From Virgisporangium aurantiacum (lineage in GTDB: Bacteria; Actinomycetota; Actinomycetes; Mycobacteriales; Micromonosporaceae), in the NCBI RefSeq assembly GCF_016863635.1, contig NZ_BOPG01000019.1:88036-152035 (forward strand): a stretch of 64,000 nt of DNA, in the 5' to 3' direction. Below the pieces are notes generated by a model. The model was given only the letters and a program-made list of their open reading frames with translations, was not told the DNA's origin and ran no database searches. Positions 20,658-29,315 of this stretch are shown in pieces. Numbering within the stretch: the stretch's first letter is position 1; the number at the start of each line of letters is the position of its first letter. Position numbers and translations under genes: made by a program.

Positions 20658-21905
20658 TCAGAAATCGACGGCGTCGCGGACCAGCGGGCAGGTCATGCAG
20701 TGGCCGCCGCCGCGGCCCCGGCCCAACTCGGCGCCCACGATCGTGATGACCTCCACGCCGGCGCGGCGCAGCAGGGTGTTGGTCTGCGTGTTGCGGTCGT
20801 ACGTGAAGACCACGCCCGGCTCGACGGCGACGGCGTTGTTGCCGCTGTCCCACTGCTGCCGCTCGGACGCGTACACGTCGCCGGCGGTCTCGATGACCCG
20901 CAGTTGCTTGAGGCCGAGCGATTCGGCCACCACGTCGACGAACCGGCGGTCGCCCTCGTCGACCACCTCCACGCCGGGAGCGCGGTCGCTGGGGCGCAGC
21001 GAGAACGTGTGGACGCCGTCGACGATCGCCGGGTGGAGCGTGACGATGTCGCGATCGGCGAAGGTGAAGACGGTGTCGAGGTGCATGGCCGCCCGCAGCT
21101 TGGGCATCCCGGCCACCACGACGCGTTCGGCGGCCTGCGCGGCGAACAGCGCCGCCGCCACCTGGGTGATGGCCTGCCGGGAGGTGCGCTCGCTCATACC
21201 CACCAGTACGACGCCGTTGCCGACCGGCATGACGTCGCCGCCCTCGAAGGTGGACAAGCCCCATTCCTGCTCCGGGTCGCCCCACCAGACGGTGGCGTCG
21301 TTGAAGTCGGGATGGAACTGGTAGATGGCCTTCATCAGCAGGGTCTCGTCGTGCCGGGCCGGCCAGTAGAGCGGGTTCATCGTGACCCCGCCGTAGAGCC
21401 AGCACGTGGTGTCGCGGGTGTAGAGGGTGTTGGGCAGGGGCGGCATGAGGTATTCGCGAATCCCGGTGCTCTCCCGGGCGAGCGAGACATAGCCGGAGCG
21501 GAATTCGTCGGGCAGGTCGCTGGTGGCCAGCCCGCCGATCAGGAACTCGGCGAGTTCGGCCGGCTTGAGGGTCTCGAGGAACGACCGGGTGCCGTCGAGC
21601 AGGCCGATGCCGACCTCGTTCGCGATGACCTTCCGGTCGAGCAGCCAGTCCCGGGCCGGTGGGATCGCCATCGTGGCGGCGAGCAGGTCGTGCAGCTCGA
21701 CCACCTCGACGCCCCGGTGGCGTAGCTTGTTGACGAAGTCGGCGTGGTCGCGCTGGGCCATCTCGACCCACATGACGTCGTCGAACAGCAGGTCGTCGTT
21801 GTTGGTGGGGGTGAGCCGCCGGTGGGCCAGGCCGGGCGCGCAGACCAGCACCTTGCGCAGCCGGCCTACCTCCGAATACACCCCGAGGCTGCGGTTGTCG
21901 GACAT
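20658..21905 (-). CDS. arcA: Arginine deiminase, copy 1
   Basis: This 415-residue enzyme converts arginine to citrulline and ammonia, the first step of the ADI pathway. Catalytic residues are present: Asp in LYTRDTTCW, Glu in FEGGDVMPVG, His and Asp in MHLDTV, and the nucleophile Cys in GRGRGGGHCMTCP. The length is normal for the family. It lies in an operon with DUF1269, a small membrane peptide, NhaC and an ArcD-like exchanger, but without arcB or arcC, which are supplied by the second cluster at 27-30 kb. The head of the operon carries a perfect palindrome at 22706. Confidence 0.95.
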   Translation of the reverse strand: MSDNRSLGVYSEVGRLRKVLVCAPGLAHRRLTPTNNDDLLFDDVMWVEMAQRDHADFVNKLRHRGVEVVELHDLLAATMAIPPARDWLLDRKVIANEVGIGLLDGTRSFLETLKPAELAEFLIGGLATSDLPDEFRSGYVSLARESTGIREYLMPPLPNTLYTRDTTCWLYGGVTMNPLYWPARHDETLLMKAIYQFHPDFNDATVWWGDPEQEWGLSTFEGGDVMPVGNGVVLVGMSERTSRQAITQVAAALFAAQAAERVVVAGMPKLRAAMHLDTVFTFADRDIVTLHPAIVDGVHTFSLRPSDRAPGVEVVDEGDRRFVDVVAESLGLKQLRVIETAGDVYASERQQWDSGNNAVAVEPGVVFTYDRNTQTNTLLRRAGVEVITIVGAELGRGRGGGHCMTCPLVRDAVDF

Positions 21906-21934
21906 GGCGTGTCTCCCTTTCGTCTGCGCCGCGG

Positions 21935-22069
21935 TTACGTATTGACCTGCTCTTCGGACGCGGGAACGGTGTCCGGCCGGGCCGGTTCATCGGTCCTACG
22001 GCCGAGCAGAACCCAGATGGCGGCGCCGACGGTGCCCGCGACCACGAACAGACCCGCCGCTGTCGCCAT
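21935..22069 (-). CDS. 44-residue membrane peptide
   Basis: The ATG at 22069 is preceded by AAGGGA with suitable spacing. It encodes 44 residues: one membrane helix (AAGLFVVAGTVGAAIWVLLG) followed by a short charged tail. An in-frame upstream ATG at 22144 would overlap the DUF1269 gene and lacks a ribosome site. No family is recognised. It lies between DUF1269 and arcA in one operon, so it may be a small accessory subunit. Confidence 0.6.
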   Translation of the reverse strand: MATAAGLFVVAGTVGAAIWVLLGRRTDEPARPDTVPASEEQVNT

Positions 22070-22124
22070 GACGCGTCCCTTCGTGACATTCACCAGGGGC
22101 CTCGACGATCGTCGGCCGATCCGG

Positions 22125-22610
22125 TTACGCCGCTTCGATGTCATCGGCCAGCTCCCGCTCCTGCTCGCTCGACAGCGACGTCTTCAGAATCCTGCCGCCG
22201 AACGGCTTGAGTGCATCGGTGAACTTGTCCTCGGTACGCTGCCGGCTCATGATCACGACGGCCGCCTTGCCCGGTTCGAGCAGAGACTGAACACGGTCCC
22301 GGAACGACTTGTCGATACCCGATTGGCTCAACTTGCCGAATAGCGCACCCAGGGCGCCGCCGAGCACCGCTCCGGCGACGGGAACCAGGAACAGCAGACC
22401 GAACACGGCCCCCCACAAAGCCCCACCCGTGGCGGACCCGGACACTATCTTGGTAGGCGTGTCGACATGAGTATGTCCACCGGAGTCCACAGTGACCACG
22501 GCGAGACCCGTCAGCTCGACGATGTGGTCTTTCTGCAACTCGATCACCTGCTCGTACGACTGCCTGGCGGTGTCGTGGTCGTCGTATCCGATAATTATCA
22601 AGTCGGACAT
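22125..22610 (-). CDS. DUF1269-family membrane-associated protein, copy 2
   Basis: This 161-residue protein starts MSDLIIIGYDDHDTAR, with HIVELTGLAVVTVDS and a Gly-rich hydrophobic hairpin at about residues 60-90. It has the same length as the copy at 15659 and high visible similarity to it. GGAGG precedes the ATG. It is the first gene of the arcA-nhaC-arcD operon, linking this uncharacterised family to arginine catabolism. A perfect consensus palindrome lies 95 bp upstream. Confidence 0.88.
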   Translation of the reverse strand: MSDLIIIGYDDHDTARQSYEQVIELQKDHIVELTGLAVVTVDSGGHTHVDTPTKIVSGSATGGALWGAVFGLLFLVPVAGAVLGGALGALFGKLSQSGIDKSFRDRVQSLLEPGKAAVVIMSRQRTEDKFTDALKPFGGRILKTSLSSEQERELADDIEAA

Positions 22611-22705
22611 GTCGATACCTCCATTTCGGCGCCGTTCCGCGGCGTATCACCTTCGGCCATCCGCGGCTGATCGAACGACACTGTCAGCAACCGGAAACCG
22701 GATCC

Positions 22706-22722
22706 TCATCCGCTGCGGATGA
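22706..22722. promoter_or_regulatory. TCAYCC-N5-GGRTGA palindrome, site 5 (perfect)
   Basis: TCATCC-GCTGC-GGATGA is a perfect inverted repeat; counting the spacer, eight bases on each side pair around a single central T. It lies 95 bp upstream of the DUF1269-arcA-nhaC-arcD operon. Confidence 0.7.
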
Positions 22723-22791
22723 TCCCCGAACCGGACCCGAATCCGAATACGACACGTCTGTAGTGTGTGTGTCCACGCTTGTGCGCAGCCA

Positions 22792-23943
22792 TCAGGGAGG
22801 ACTGCCGAGGGTGATTGTGGTTTGCTCGGCGGTTCCCGCCCGCGTGTACTCGACGGCGACACGGTCACCGGGCTGCTTGGTGAGCGTCGCCAGGAACAGG
22901 CTGTCCGAACCGATCGCGGCCCGGCGTTCGACGGCGGTGATGATGTCGCCGGGGCGCAAACCCGCCTGCTGCGCCGGACCGGCAGGAGTGACCGCCTGCA
23001 CGAAGAGTCCGTGGGTCAGGCCGAACCGATCGGCGATGGCCGCGGGAATCGGTGCCACCGACACCCCGACGTAGGGCGGGCTGAACCTGCCTTGGGCGAT
23101 CAACTGGTCGGCGACCATCATGGCCACGTCGACCGGAACCGCGAAGCCGATGCCCACACTGCCGCCGCCGGCATCCCCCGACGCGCTGGGCACCGTGGCG
23201 ATCGCGGTGTTCACCCCGACCAGCGCGCCGGCGCAGTCGACCAGCGCCCCGCCGGAGTTGCCCGGGTTGATCGCCGCGTCGGTCTGGATGGCGCCCGGCA
23301 GAACCGCGGTTTCCCCGCCGTCGGCGGGAACCGGCACGTCGCGCCCCAGCGCGCTGACGATGCCGGTGGTCACGGTACCGCTGAGGCCGAGCGGTGAGCC
23401 GAGCGCGACGACCGGCTGGCCGACCCGCAGCGGCGCGGACCGACCTATCGTGATCGTCGACGCACCCCTCGGCGGGTCGGCCTTGACCACCGCGAGATCC
23501 ACGCGCGGCGCCCGCCCGACCACGGTGGCGCGTACGGTCTGCCCGCCGCTGTACAACACGTCTATCGTGCCGGTCGAACCCGCCGGGGAGATCACGTGGT
23601 CGTTGGTCAGAATGTGTCCTCCGGACCGGATGATCGAACCGCTGCCGTTACCACCGGTCGACCCGTTGGACACCATCAATGTGACCACCGCGGGCAGCAC
23701 GTCCTCGGCGACGGTGGAGGCCGCGCAGGAGGTCACGGCGCCGCCGGCCGCCGCCTTGCTGTCGGCCGTCCAGTGCACGATCGCGCCACCCAGCAAGCCC
23801 GAAACGAGCGCGATGCCGGCCCCCGCAGCGGCCAGACTCCACATCGGCAACGGGCCACGTCTGCGAGCCGGTGGCACCGGTGCGGCACCGGTATCCGAAG
23901 TTGTGCTCGACGATGTTCCCATCGACCCACTCTCGACAGACAA
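22792..23943 (-). CDS. HtrA/DegP-type S1C serine protease with PDZ domain
   Basis: This 383-residue envelope protease has a short cytoplasmic tail, one membrane helix (about residues 35-58) and a trypsin-like domain. The triad is His in LTNDHVI, Asp in RVDLAVVK and Ser in NPGNSGGAL. One C-terminal PDZ domain follows (PYVGVSVAPIP to RPGDIITAVE). It should degrade or refold damaged exported proteins. It is a single-gene unit. A consensus palindrome lies only 13 bp upstream of the ATG, so either an internal start such as the ATG at 23922 is used or the site acts differently here. Confidence 0.9.
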   Translation of the reverse strand: MSVESGSMGTSSSTTSDTGAAPVPPARRRGPLPMWSLAAAGAGIALVSGLLGGAIVHWTADSKAAAGGAVTSCAASTVAEDVLPAVVTLMVSNGSTGGNGSGSIIRSGGHILTNDHVISPAGSTGTIDVLYSGGQTVRATVVGRAPRVDLAVVKADPPRGASTITIGRSAPLRVGQPVVALGSPLGLSGTVTTGIVSALGRDVPVPADGGETAVLPGAIQTDAAINPGNSGGALVDCAGALVGVNTAIATVPSASGDAGGGSVGIGFAVPVDVAMMVADQLIAQGRFSPPYVGVSVAPIPAAIADRFGLTHGLFVQAVTPAGPAQQAGLRPGDIITAVERRAAIGSDSLFLATLTKQPGDRVAVEYTRAGTAEQTTITLGSPP

Positions 23944-23956
23944 CGCATCCGCCGCC

Positions 23957-23973
23957 TCGCCCCCGTCGGGTGA
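23957..23973. promoter_or_regulatory. TCAYCC-N5-GGRTGA palindrome, site 6
   Basis: TCGCCC-CCGTC-GGGTGA has one deviation (G at position 3). It lies 13 bp before the HtrA start codon, an unusually short distance shared with site 8. Confidence 0.45.
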
Positions 23974-24017
23974 TCTGCAGGGTGTGACCGGCCGTGCGGT
24001 AGGCCGGTGTCGTGGTC

Positions 24018-24049
24018 CGCGTGCCGGGCCCGTGACGGCCCGGCACGCG
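24018..24049. terminator. Hairpin terminator of the ADI/ATPase operon
   Basis: Perfect 13-bp arms CGCGTGCCGGGCC and GGCCCGGCACGCG enclose a 6-nt loop. The hairpin begins 10 nt after the stop of the ATPase gene on the minus strand, with no obvious U tract. It should end the seven-gene transcript beginning near 33.3 kb. Confidence 0.7.
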
Positions 24050-24058
24050 TCACCCCCC

Positions 24059-26839
24059 TCACCCCCGGCGAACGACCACCTTGCGGAGCTCCTCCAGCCA
24101 GAGGACGACGGATCCGGCCGCGACGCACAGCCAGAACTGGCCTCCGGTCAGGTACGCGGCCTCGAAGAAGTGGCGCAGCCACTCGACCTTCACGATGGCC
24201 AGTTGCGCGGCGGCGACCGAGAGCACCGAGATCCACAGGTACCGGTTGGTGAAGAAGCCCGAAAGGAACGTGGACGTGCGTTCGCTCCGCGCGTTGAAGA
24301 CGTTGAACAACTGGGCGAGCACGAACGTCGTCCAGCCCATCGTGGCGGCCGTCGCCGCGTCGTAGGCGTGCTCGGCCCAGGCGACCACGCCGAGCGTGCA
24401 CGCGCCCATGATGCCGGCGAGCCACAGCAGCACCAGCAGCCGCGTCCCGGAGAGGATCTGCGCGCTCTTCGGACGCGGCGGCTCGTCCATCGCCTGCGGA
24501 CGGGGCCGGTCGACGCCCAGTGCCAGCGCGGGTGGCCCGTCACAGATGAGGTTCACCCACAGGATCTGGATCGTCGTGAACGGCGCCGCCATGCCGAGCA
24601 GCACGGTGGCGAGCACCGTCCCGATCGCGCTGAGGTTCGTGGAGAGCTGGAACCGTACGAACTTCACGATGTTCTCGTAGATCGTGCGGCCCTCGCGGAC
24701 CGCCGACACGATCGTCGCGAAGTTGTCGTCCAGCAGGATCATGTCGGCGGCTTCCTTGGTCACCTCGGTGCCCGTGATGCCCATGGCGACGCCGATGTCC
24801 GCCTTCTCCAGCGCCGGCGCGTCGTTGACCCCGTCGCCCGTCATCGAGACCACGAGGTCGAGCGCCTGCAGGGCGCGCACGATGCGCAACTTGTGCTCGG
24901 GCGCGACGCGGGCGAAGACACCGATCTCGCGGACGCGCGACGCCAGCTCCGCGTCGTCCATCGTTTCCAGGTCGACGCCGCGGACGACGTCACCGGTGAT
25001 GCCCAGCGCGCCGGCGATCGCGTGCGCGGTCGTCGGGTGGTCGCCGGTGATCATCTTGACCCCGATGCCGGACCGGTGGGCCGCCGCGATGGCGTCCTTC
25101 GCCGCCTCGCGGGGCGGGTCGACGATCCCCACGATGCCCAGGAACGTGAGGCCCGTCGCGGCCTCGACCAGGGTGCCGTCGAGGTCTCCGGCCGGGCCTC
25201 CGTCGAGGTCCCCGCCCGGGTCTCCGCCCGGGTCTCCGCCGGGGCCTCCGGCCGGCTCGACGCGGGAACGCGGTACCCAGTCGCCGGCGGCGGCGAGCAC
25301 GCGCTGGCCCTGGCCGGCGAGGTGGTCGACGGCCGCCCGGATGGCGGCGCGGCCCTCGTCGGTGAGCGGCTCGCGGTTACCGTCCCGGTCGGCGAGGTGG
25401 TCGACGCGCTGCAGCACGCTCTCGACCGCGCCCTTGACGCACACCAGCACCCGATCCGGATGCTGCCCGAGACGGTCCTCGTGGAAGGTGGCCATGTACT
25501 TGGTGGCCGAGTCGAACGGGATCTCGCCGACCCGGGGCAGCCGGTCCCGGGCGCCGGCGACGTCGATGCCGGCCTTCGCGCCGAACACCAGCAGCGAGCC
25601 CTCGGTGGGGTCGCCGATGCAGGCGCCGTCGCGGATGACCGCGTCGTTGCACAGCAGCAGCACGGCCGCGAGCTGGCGCAGGTCCGGTGGACCCCGGTCG
25701 ATGTCGGGCGACGTGATGCGTCCCTCGGCCGCGTACCCCTGCCCCTCGACCGCGTACTCCTCCGCATCGCGGACGACCGACCGCACGGTCATCTGGTTAA
25801 GGGTCAGCGTTCCGGTCTTGTCGCTGCAGATCACCGACGTGGACCCGAGCGTCTCCACGGCGTGCAGCCGCTTGACGACCGCCCGCCGCCGGGCCAGCCG
25901 GCCCATGCCGATCGCCAGGGTGACGGTGACCGTCGCCGGTAGCGCCTCCGGAATCGCCGCGACGGCGAGCGCGATCGATCCGACGATCAGCTCCTCCACG
26001 TCCTCGCCGCGGATCAGCCCGATCACGAACAGCAGCACCACGGCGGCGCCCGCGATCATCGCCAGGCGGTGCCCGAGTTTGGTGGTCTGGCGCTGCAACG
26101 GCGTCGGTTCCGGCTCGACCTCGCCCATGAGCGTGGCGAGCTTGCCGATCTCGGTGGACATGCCGGTACCGGTGACGATCAGTTCGGCGCGGCCCGCGGT
26201 CACCGCCGTGTGGGTGAACGCCATGCCCGTCCGGTCGGCGAGGACGGTGTCGGCCGGAACCGCCCCGGTGCCCTTGTCGACCGGTACCGCCTCACCGGTC
26301 AGCGCCGCTTCGGCGATCGCCAGGCGGTGGGCGGCGGCGAGCCGCCCGTCGGCCGGGACGGTGTCGCCGGCTTCGAGCAGCACGATGTCACCCGGAACCA
26401 GGTCCTCGGCGGGCACCTCCTGCGTGATGCCGTTGCGGCGCACCCGGGTCAGCGGCACCACCATCGCCTCGATCGCGGCGAGCGACCGCTGCGCCTTCGT
26501 CTCCTGCCAGAAACCGAGCAGCCCGTTGAAGACGAGCAGCGCGGTGATGAACACGGCCTCCTCGATCTCGCCGATCACGAACGACAGCACCGCCGCGCCC
26601 AGCAGCACCAGGATCAGGCCCTCGGTGAACTGGGCCAGCAGCAGCTTCCACCACGGCGGCGGCGGTGCCGACACCAGGCGGTTCGGACCGTGCCGGGCCC
26701 GGCGGGCCGCCACCTCGTCGGGCGGCAGCCCGCGCAGCCGGTCGACCGACAGTGCCCGGGCCACCTCCTCGACGGTCATCGCGTACCACCGGTCCCGGCC
26801 CGCGCCGGCGACGTCGGGTTTCAGGTCGACCGACATCAC
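24059..26839 (-). CDS. P-type cation-transporting ATPase (type II, CtpF-like)
   Basis: This 926-residue membrane pump has an N-terminal cation-ATPase domain, the actuator loop with LTGEAVPVDK, the AIPEALPATVTV helix, the phosphorylation motif SDKTGTLTLN and the hinge MTGDGVNDAPAL. The C-terminal helices include ILWVNLICDGPPALALG. The pattern fits type II calcium-like pumps; the ion is not certain. A Gly/Asp/Pro repeat insert (GGDPGGDPGGDLDGG-like, roughly residues 525-550) lies in the nucleotide-binding/P-domain region and looks like recent repeat expansion. The GTG start overlaps the preceding stop. The related mycobacterial CtpF is in the DosR regulon. Confidence 0.92.
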   Translation of the reverse strand: MMSVDLKPDVAGAGRDRWYAMTVEEVARALSVDRLRGLPPDEVAARRARHGPNRLVSAPPPPWWKLLLAQFTEGLILVLLGAAVLSFVIGEIEEAVFITALLVFNGLLGFWQETKAQRSLAAIEAMVVPLTRVRRNGITQEVPAEDLVPGDIVLLEAGDTVPADGRLAAAHRLAIAEAALTGEAVPVDKGTGAVPADTVLADRTGMAFTHTAVTAGRAELIVTGTGMSTEIGKLATLMGEVEPEPTPLQRQTTKLGHRLAMIAGAAVVLLFVIGLIRGEDVEELIVGSIALAVAAIPEALPATVTVTLAIGMGRLARRRAVVKRLHAVETLGSTSVICSDKTGTLTLNQMTVRSVVRDAEEYAVEGQGYAAEGRITSPDIDRGPPDLRQLAAVLLLCNDAVIRDGACIGDPTEGSLLVFGAKAGIDVAGARDRLPRVGEIPFDSATKYMATFHEDRLGQHPDRVLVCVKGAVESVLQRVDHLADRDGNREPLTDEGRAAIRAAVDHLAGQGQRVLAAAGDWVPRSRVEPAGGPGGDPGGDPGGDLDGGPAGDLDGTLVEAATGLTFLGIVGIVDPPREAAKDAIAAAHRSGIGVKMITGDHPTTAHAIAGALGITGDVVRGVDLETMDDAELASRVREIGVFARVAPEHKLRIVRALQALDLVVSMTGDGVNDAPALEKADIGVAMGITGTEVTKEAADMILLDDNFATIVSAVREGRTIYENIVKFVRFQLSTNLSAIGTVLATVLLGMAAPFTTIQILWVNLICDGPPALALGVDRPRPQAMDEPPRPKSAQILSGTRLLVLLWLAGIMGACTLGVVAWAEHAYDAATAATMGWTTFVLAQLFNVFNARSERTSTFLSGFFTNRYLWISVLSVAAAQLAIVKVEWLRHFFEAAYLTGGQFWLCVAAGSVVLWLEELRKVVVRRG

Positions 26840-27318
26840 GGTCCTTCACCGGCGGGCGCGGCCCTCGGCACGGGAACCGCCAGGCCCCGGGCCACCAGCA
26901 TCAGGGCGTAGCCGATCACGCCGATCAACACGCCGATGCCGGCCGCCATCGCCGCGATCCCGAAGGCGACGACGGAGGTGAACAGCGACGCGCGCAGGAA
27001 CGACGCGTTCATCACGGTGGCCCGGGCCGGATCGGTGCGGTCGAGTTCGGCGTAGGTCTTGCCGCCACTGGCTTCGAGCGCGTGCTTCTCGATGACCTCG
27101 GCCTGCGCGTAGGCGGTCAGCGGTCCGTCGACCTTCTCCCCGGCGAAGTTCGCGGCGTCCTCGGACACCGTGATGTTCTCGTCGGCGAGCTGGTTCTGCA
27201 CGGTGATCCAGGTGACGACGCCGGCCACCAGCAGCACGGCACCGGCCACGATCAGCAGGACGCCGAGGAGGCGCACGGCACGGGCCGGACCCGGGCGCGG
27301 GCCTCGTTCGTTGCTCAT
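26836..27318 (-). CDS. Two-helix conserved membrane protein
   Basis: This 160-residue protein has two membrane segments, one near residues 15-40 and a longer one near 110-145. Between them is a conserved loop, DENITVSEDAANFAGEKVDG, then AYAQAEVIEKHAL and MNASFLRASLFTSVVAFG. I recall such sequences in actinobacteria under the misleading name LigA-like dioxygenase; there is no dioxygenase motif here. It overlaps the ATPase gene by 4 bp, so it may be an accessory protein for that pump. Confidence 0.75.
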   Translation of the reverse strand: MSNERGPRPGPARAVRLLGVLLIVAGAVLLVAGVVTWITVQNQLADENITVSEDAANFAGEKVDGPLTAYAQAEVIEKHALEASGGKTYAELDRTDPARATVMNASFLRASLFTSVVAFGIAAMAAGIGVLIGVIGYALMLVARGLAVPVPRAAPAGEGP

Positions 27319-27346
27319 CGGAACCTCCGGTTCTCCTGTCGCGGGC

Positions 27347-28294
27347 TCACAGCGGTGGTTTCAGGTCGTTCGCGCCGCCGTAGTCGCCGGCGGGCGTCAC
27401 CACGGTGCCCGCCTTGCCGGTGAGGATCAGTTCGGCGTCGGCGAGCGCGCCGATGCCGGCCATGTCGCCGGTGATCTCGACGAACCGGCACACGGCTTCG
27501 ACCTTCGGGCCCATCGAGCCCGCCGGGAACTGCTCCCGGCGGAGTGCGGCCGGCGTGGCGCGCAGGATCGGCTCGGCCTCGGGGGTGCCGAACCCCCGCA
27601 TGACGGCCGGAACGTCGGTCAGCAGCAGCAGCGCGTCCGCCTCCAGCGACTCGGCGAGCACCGACGTGGCGAGGTCCTTGTCGACGACCGCCTCGACGCC
27701 CTCCAGGTGGCCGTCCTCGTTGCGGACCGCCGGCACGCCGCCGCCGCCCGCGCACACCACGACGGCGCCCGACGAGAGCAGGAGCCGGATGATGCGCGTC
27801 TCGACGACCCGTTTCGGCGCGGGTGACGGGACGACGCGGCGCCAGTACGCGCCGTCGGCCTTCACGTGCCAGCCGCGCTCGGCCGCCAGCCGATCGGCGG
27901 TCGCCTGGTCGTAGACCGGGCCGACGAACTTCGTCGGGTTCTCGAACGCGGGGTCGGCGGCCGACACCAGCGTCTGGTTGACGATGGCCGTCACCTGCCG
28001 GCCGGGAAGCGCGTTCTGGAGCGCCTGCAGCAACCAGTAACCGATCATTCCCTGCGTCTGCGCGCCGAGCACGTCCAACGGGTAGGGCCGTTCCAGGGCC
28101 GGGTCGGCCGCGCTCTCCAGCGCGAGCATGCCGACCTGTGGCCCGTTCCCGTGGGTGATGACGAGTTCGTGCCGGGCCGCGAGCGGCGCGAGCGCCTCCA
28201 CCGCCCGCATCGCGTTGGCCCGTTGGGTGGCGGCCTCCGGCTTCTGGCCGCGTTCGAGCAGGGCGTTACCGCCTATCGCGATGACGATCCGCAT
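27347..28294 (-). CDS. arcC: Carbamate kinase
   Basis: This 315-residue amino-acid-kinase-fold enzyme transfers phosphate from carbamoyl phosphate to ADP, the ATP-yielding step of the ADI pathway. Motifs are IAIGGNAL at the start, THGNGPQVG, VVCAGGGGVP and AVVDKDLAT. The length is typical. The gene starts 7 bp after the arcB stop and is followed by the two-helix membrane protein and cation ATPase, so ATP production and an ATP-driven pump share one transcript. Confidence 0.95.
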   Translation of the reverse strand: MRIVIAIGGNALLERGQKPEAATQRANAMRAVEALAPLAARHELVITHGNGPQVGMLALESAADPALERPYPLDVLGAQTQGMIGYWLLQALQNALPGRQVTAIVNQTLVSAADPAFENPTKFVGPVYDQATADRLAAERGWHVKADGAYWRRVVPSPAPKRVVETRIIRLLLSSGAVVVCAGGGGVPAVRNEDGHLEGVEAVVDKDLATSVLAESLEADALLLLTDVPAVMRGFGTPEAEPILRATPAALRREQFPAGSMGPKVEAVCRFVEITGDMAGIGALADAELILTGKAGTVVTPAGDYGGANDLKPPL

Positions 28295-28301
28295 GGCCGG
28301 T

Positions 28302-29303
28302 TCACCCGCCGAGGGTGGCGACCATGACGGCCTTGATCGTGTGCATGCGGTTCTCGGCCTCGTCGAAAACGATCGAGTACGGCGACTCGAACACCTCGTC
28401 GGTGACCTCCAGCGCGTCGAGCCCGGTGTGCTCGAAGATCTCCTCACCGACCTTGGTGCGGCGGTCGTGGAACGCCGGCAGGCAGTGCATGAACTTCACC
28501 CGCGGATTCCCGGTCGCCCGGATCATGTCCATGTTCACCTGGTACGGGTGCAGTTGCTTGATGCGCTCGTCCCACGCGTCTTTGGGCTCGCCCATCGACA
28601 GCCACACGTCGGTGTAGAGGAAGTCGACGCCGCGCACGCCCTCCTCGACGTTGTCGGTCAACGTGATCCGCGCGCCGGTGGTCTCGGCGAGCTGGCGGGC
28701 CTCCTTGACGACGTCGTCGGCGTTCCAGCGCGTGTTCGGTGCCACGATGCGGACGTCCATGCCCATCATCGCGCCGGTGACGAGCAGCGAGTTGCCCATG
28801 TTGTTGCGGGCGTCGCCGAGGTAGGCGAACGCGACCTCCGAGTCGTGCTTGTCGGTGTGCTCGCGCATCGTCAGGATGTCGCAGAGCGTCTGGGTCGGGT
28901 GCCACTCGGTGCTGAGACCGTTCCACACCGGCACACCCGCGTAGCGGGCGAGGGTCTCGACGTTCTCCTGGCCGAAACCGCGGTACTGGATGCCGTCGTA
29001 GAAGCGGCCGAGAACCCGTGCCGTGTCGGCGATCGACTCCTTGTGACCGAGTTGGGTGCTGCCGGGGTCGAGGAACGTCACGTGCGCGCCCTGGTCGTGG
29101 GCGGCCACCTCGAAGGCGCACCGGGTGCGCGTCGAGGTCTTCTCGAAGATGAGGGCGATGTTCTTTCCCCGCAGGCGGGGCTGCTCCGAGCCGGCGTACT
29201 TCGCGATCTTCAGCTCGGCCGCGAGATCGAGCAGGAACCGCCATTCGGCGGGCGTGAAGTCGAGTTCCTTGAGAAAGCTGCGGTTGCGCAGGTTGAACGG
29301 CAT
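28302..29303 (-). CDS. arcB: Ornithine carbamoyltransferase (catabolic)
   Basis: This 333-residue enzyme splits citrulline with phosphate into ornithine and carbamoyl phosphate in the catabolic direction. The carbamoyl-phosphate motif STRTRCAFE, HPTQTLCD and the ornithine motif HCLPAF are present. Placement between arcA and arcC, with gaps of 12 and 7 bp, supports the catabolic role over the biosynthetic ArgF role. Confidence 0.95.
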   Translation of the reverse strand: MPFNLRNRSFLKELDFTPAEWRFLLDLAAELKIAKYAGSEQPRLRGKNIALIFEKTSTRTRCAFEVAAHDQGAHVTFLDPGSTQLGHKESIADTARVLGRFYDGIQYRGFGQENVETLARYAGVPVWNGLSTEWHPTQTLCDILTMREHTDKHDSEVAFAYLGDARNNMGNSLLVTGAMMGMDVRIVAPNTRWNADDVVKEARQLAETTGARITLTDNVEEGVRGVDFLYTDVWLSMGEPKDAWDERIKQLHPYQVNMDMIRATGNPRVKFMHCLPAFHDRRTKVGEEIFEHTGLDALEVTDEVFESPYSIVFDEAENRMHTIKAVMVATLGG

Positions 29304-29315
29304 CTGTTCGATCTC

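Noticed and set aside
19137..21725. An 862-codon plus-strand frame opposite nhaC and arcA
   Set aside because: Its composition is that of antisense high-GC DNA without motifs, while the minus strand encodes intact NhaC and ArcA.
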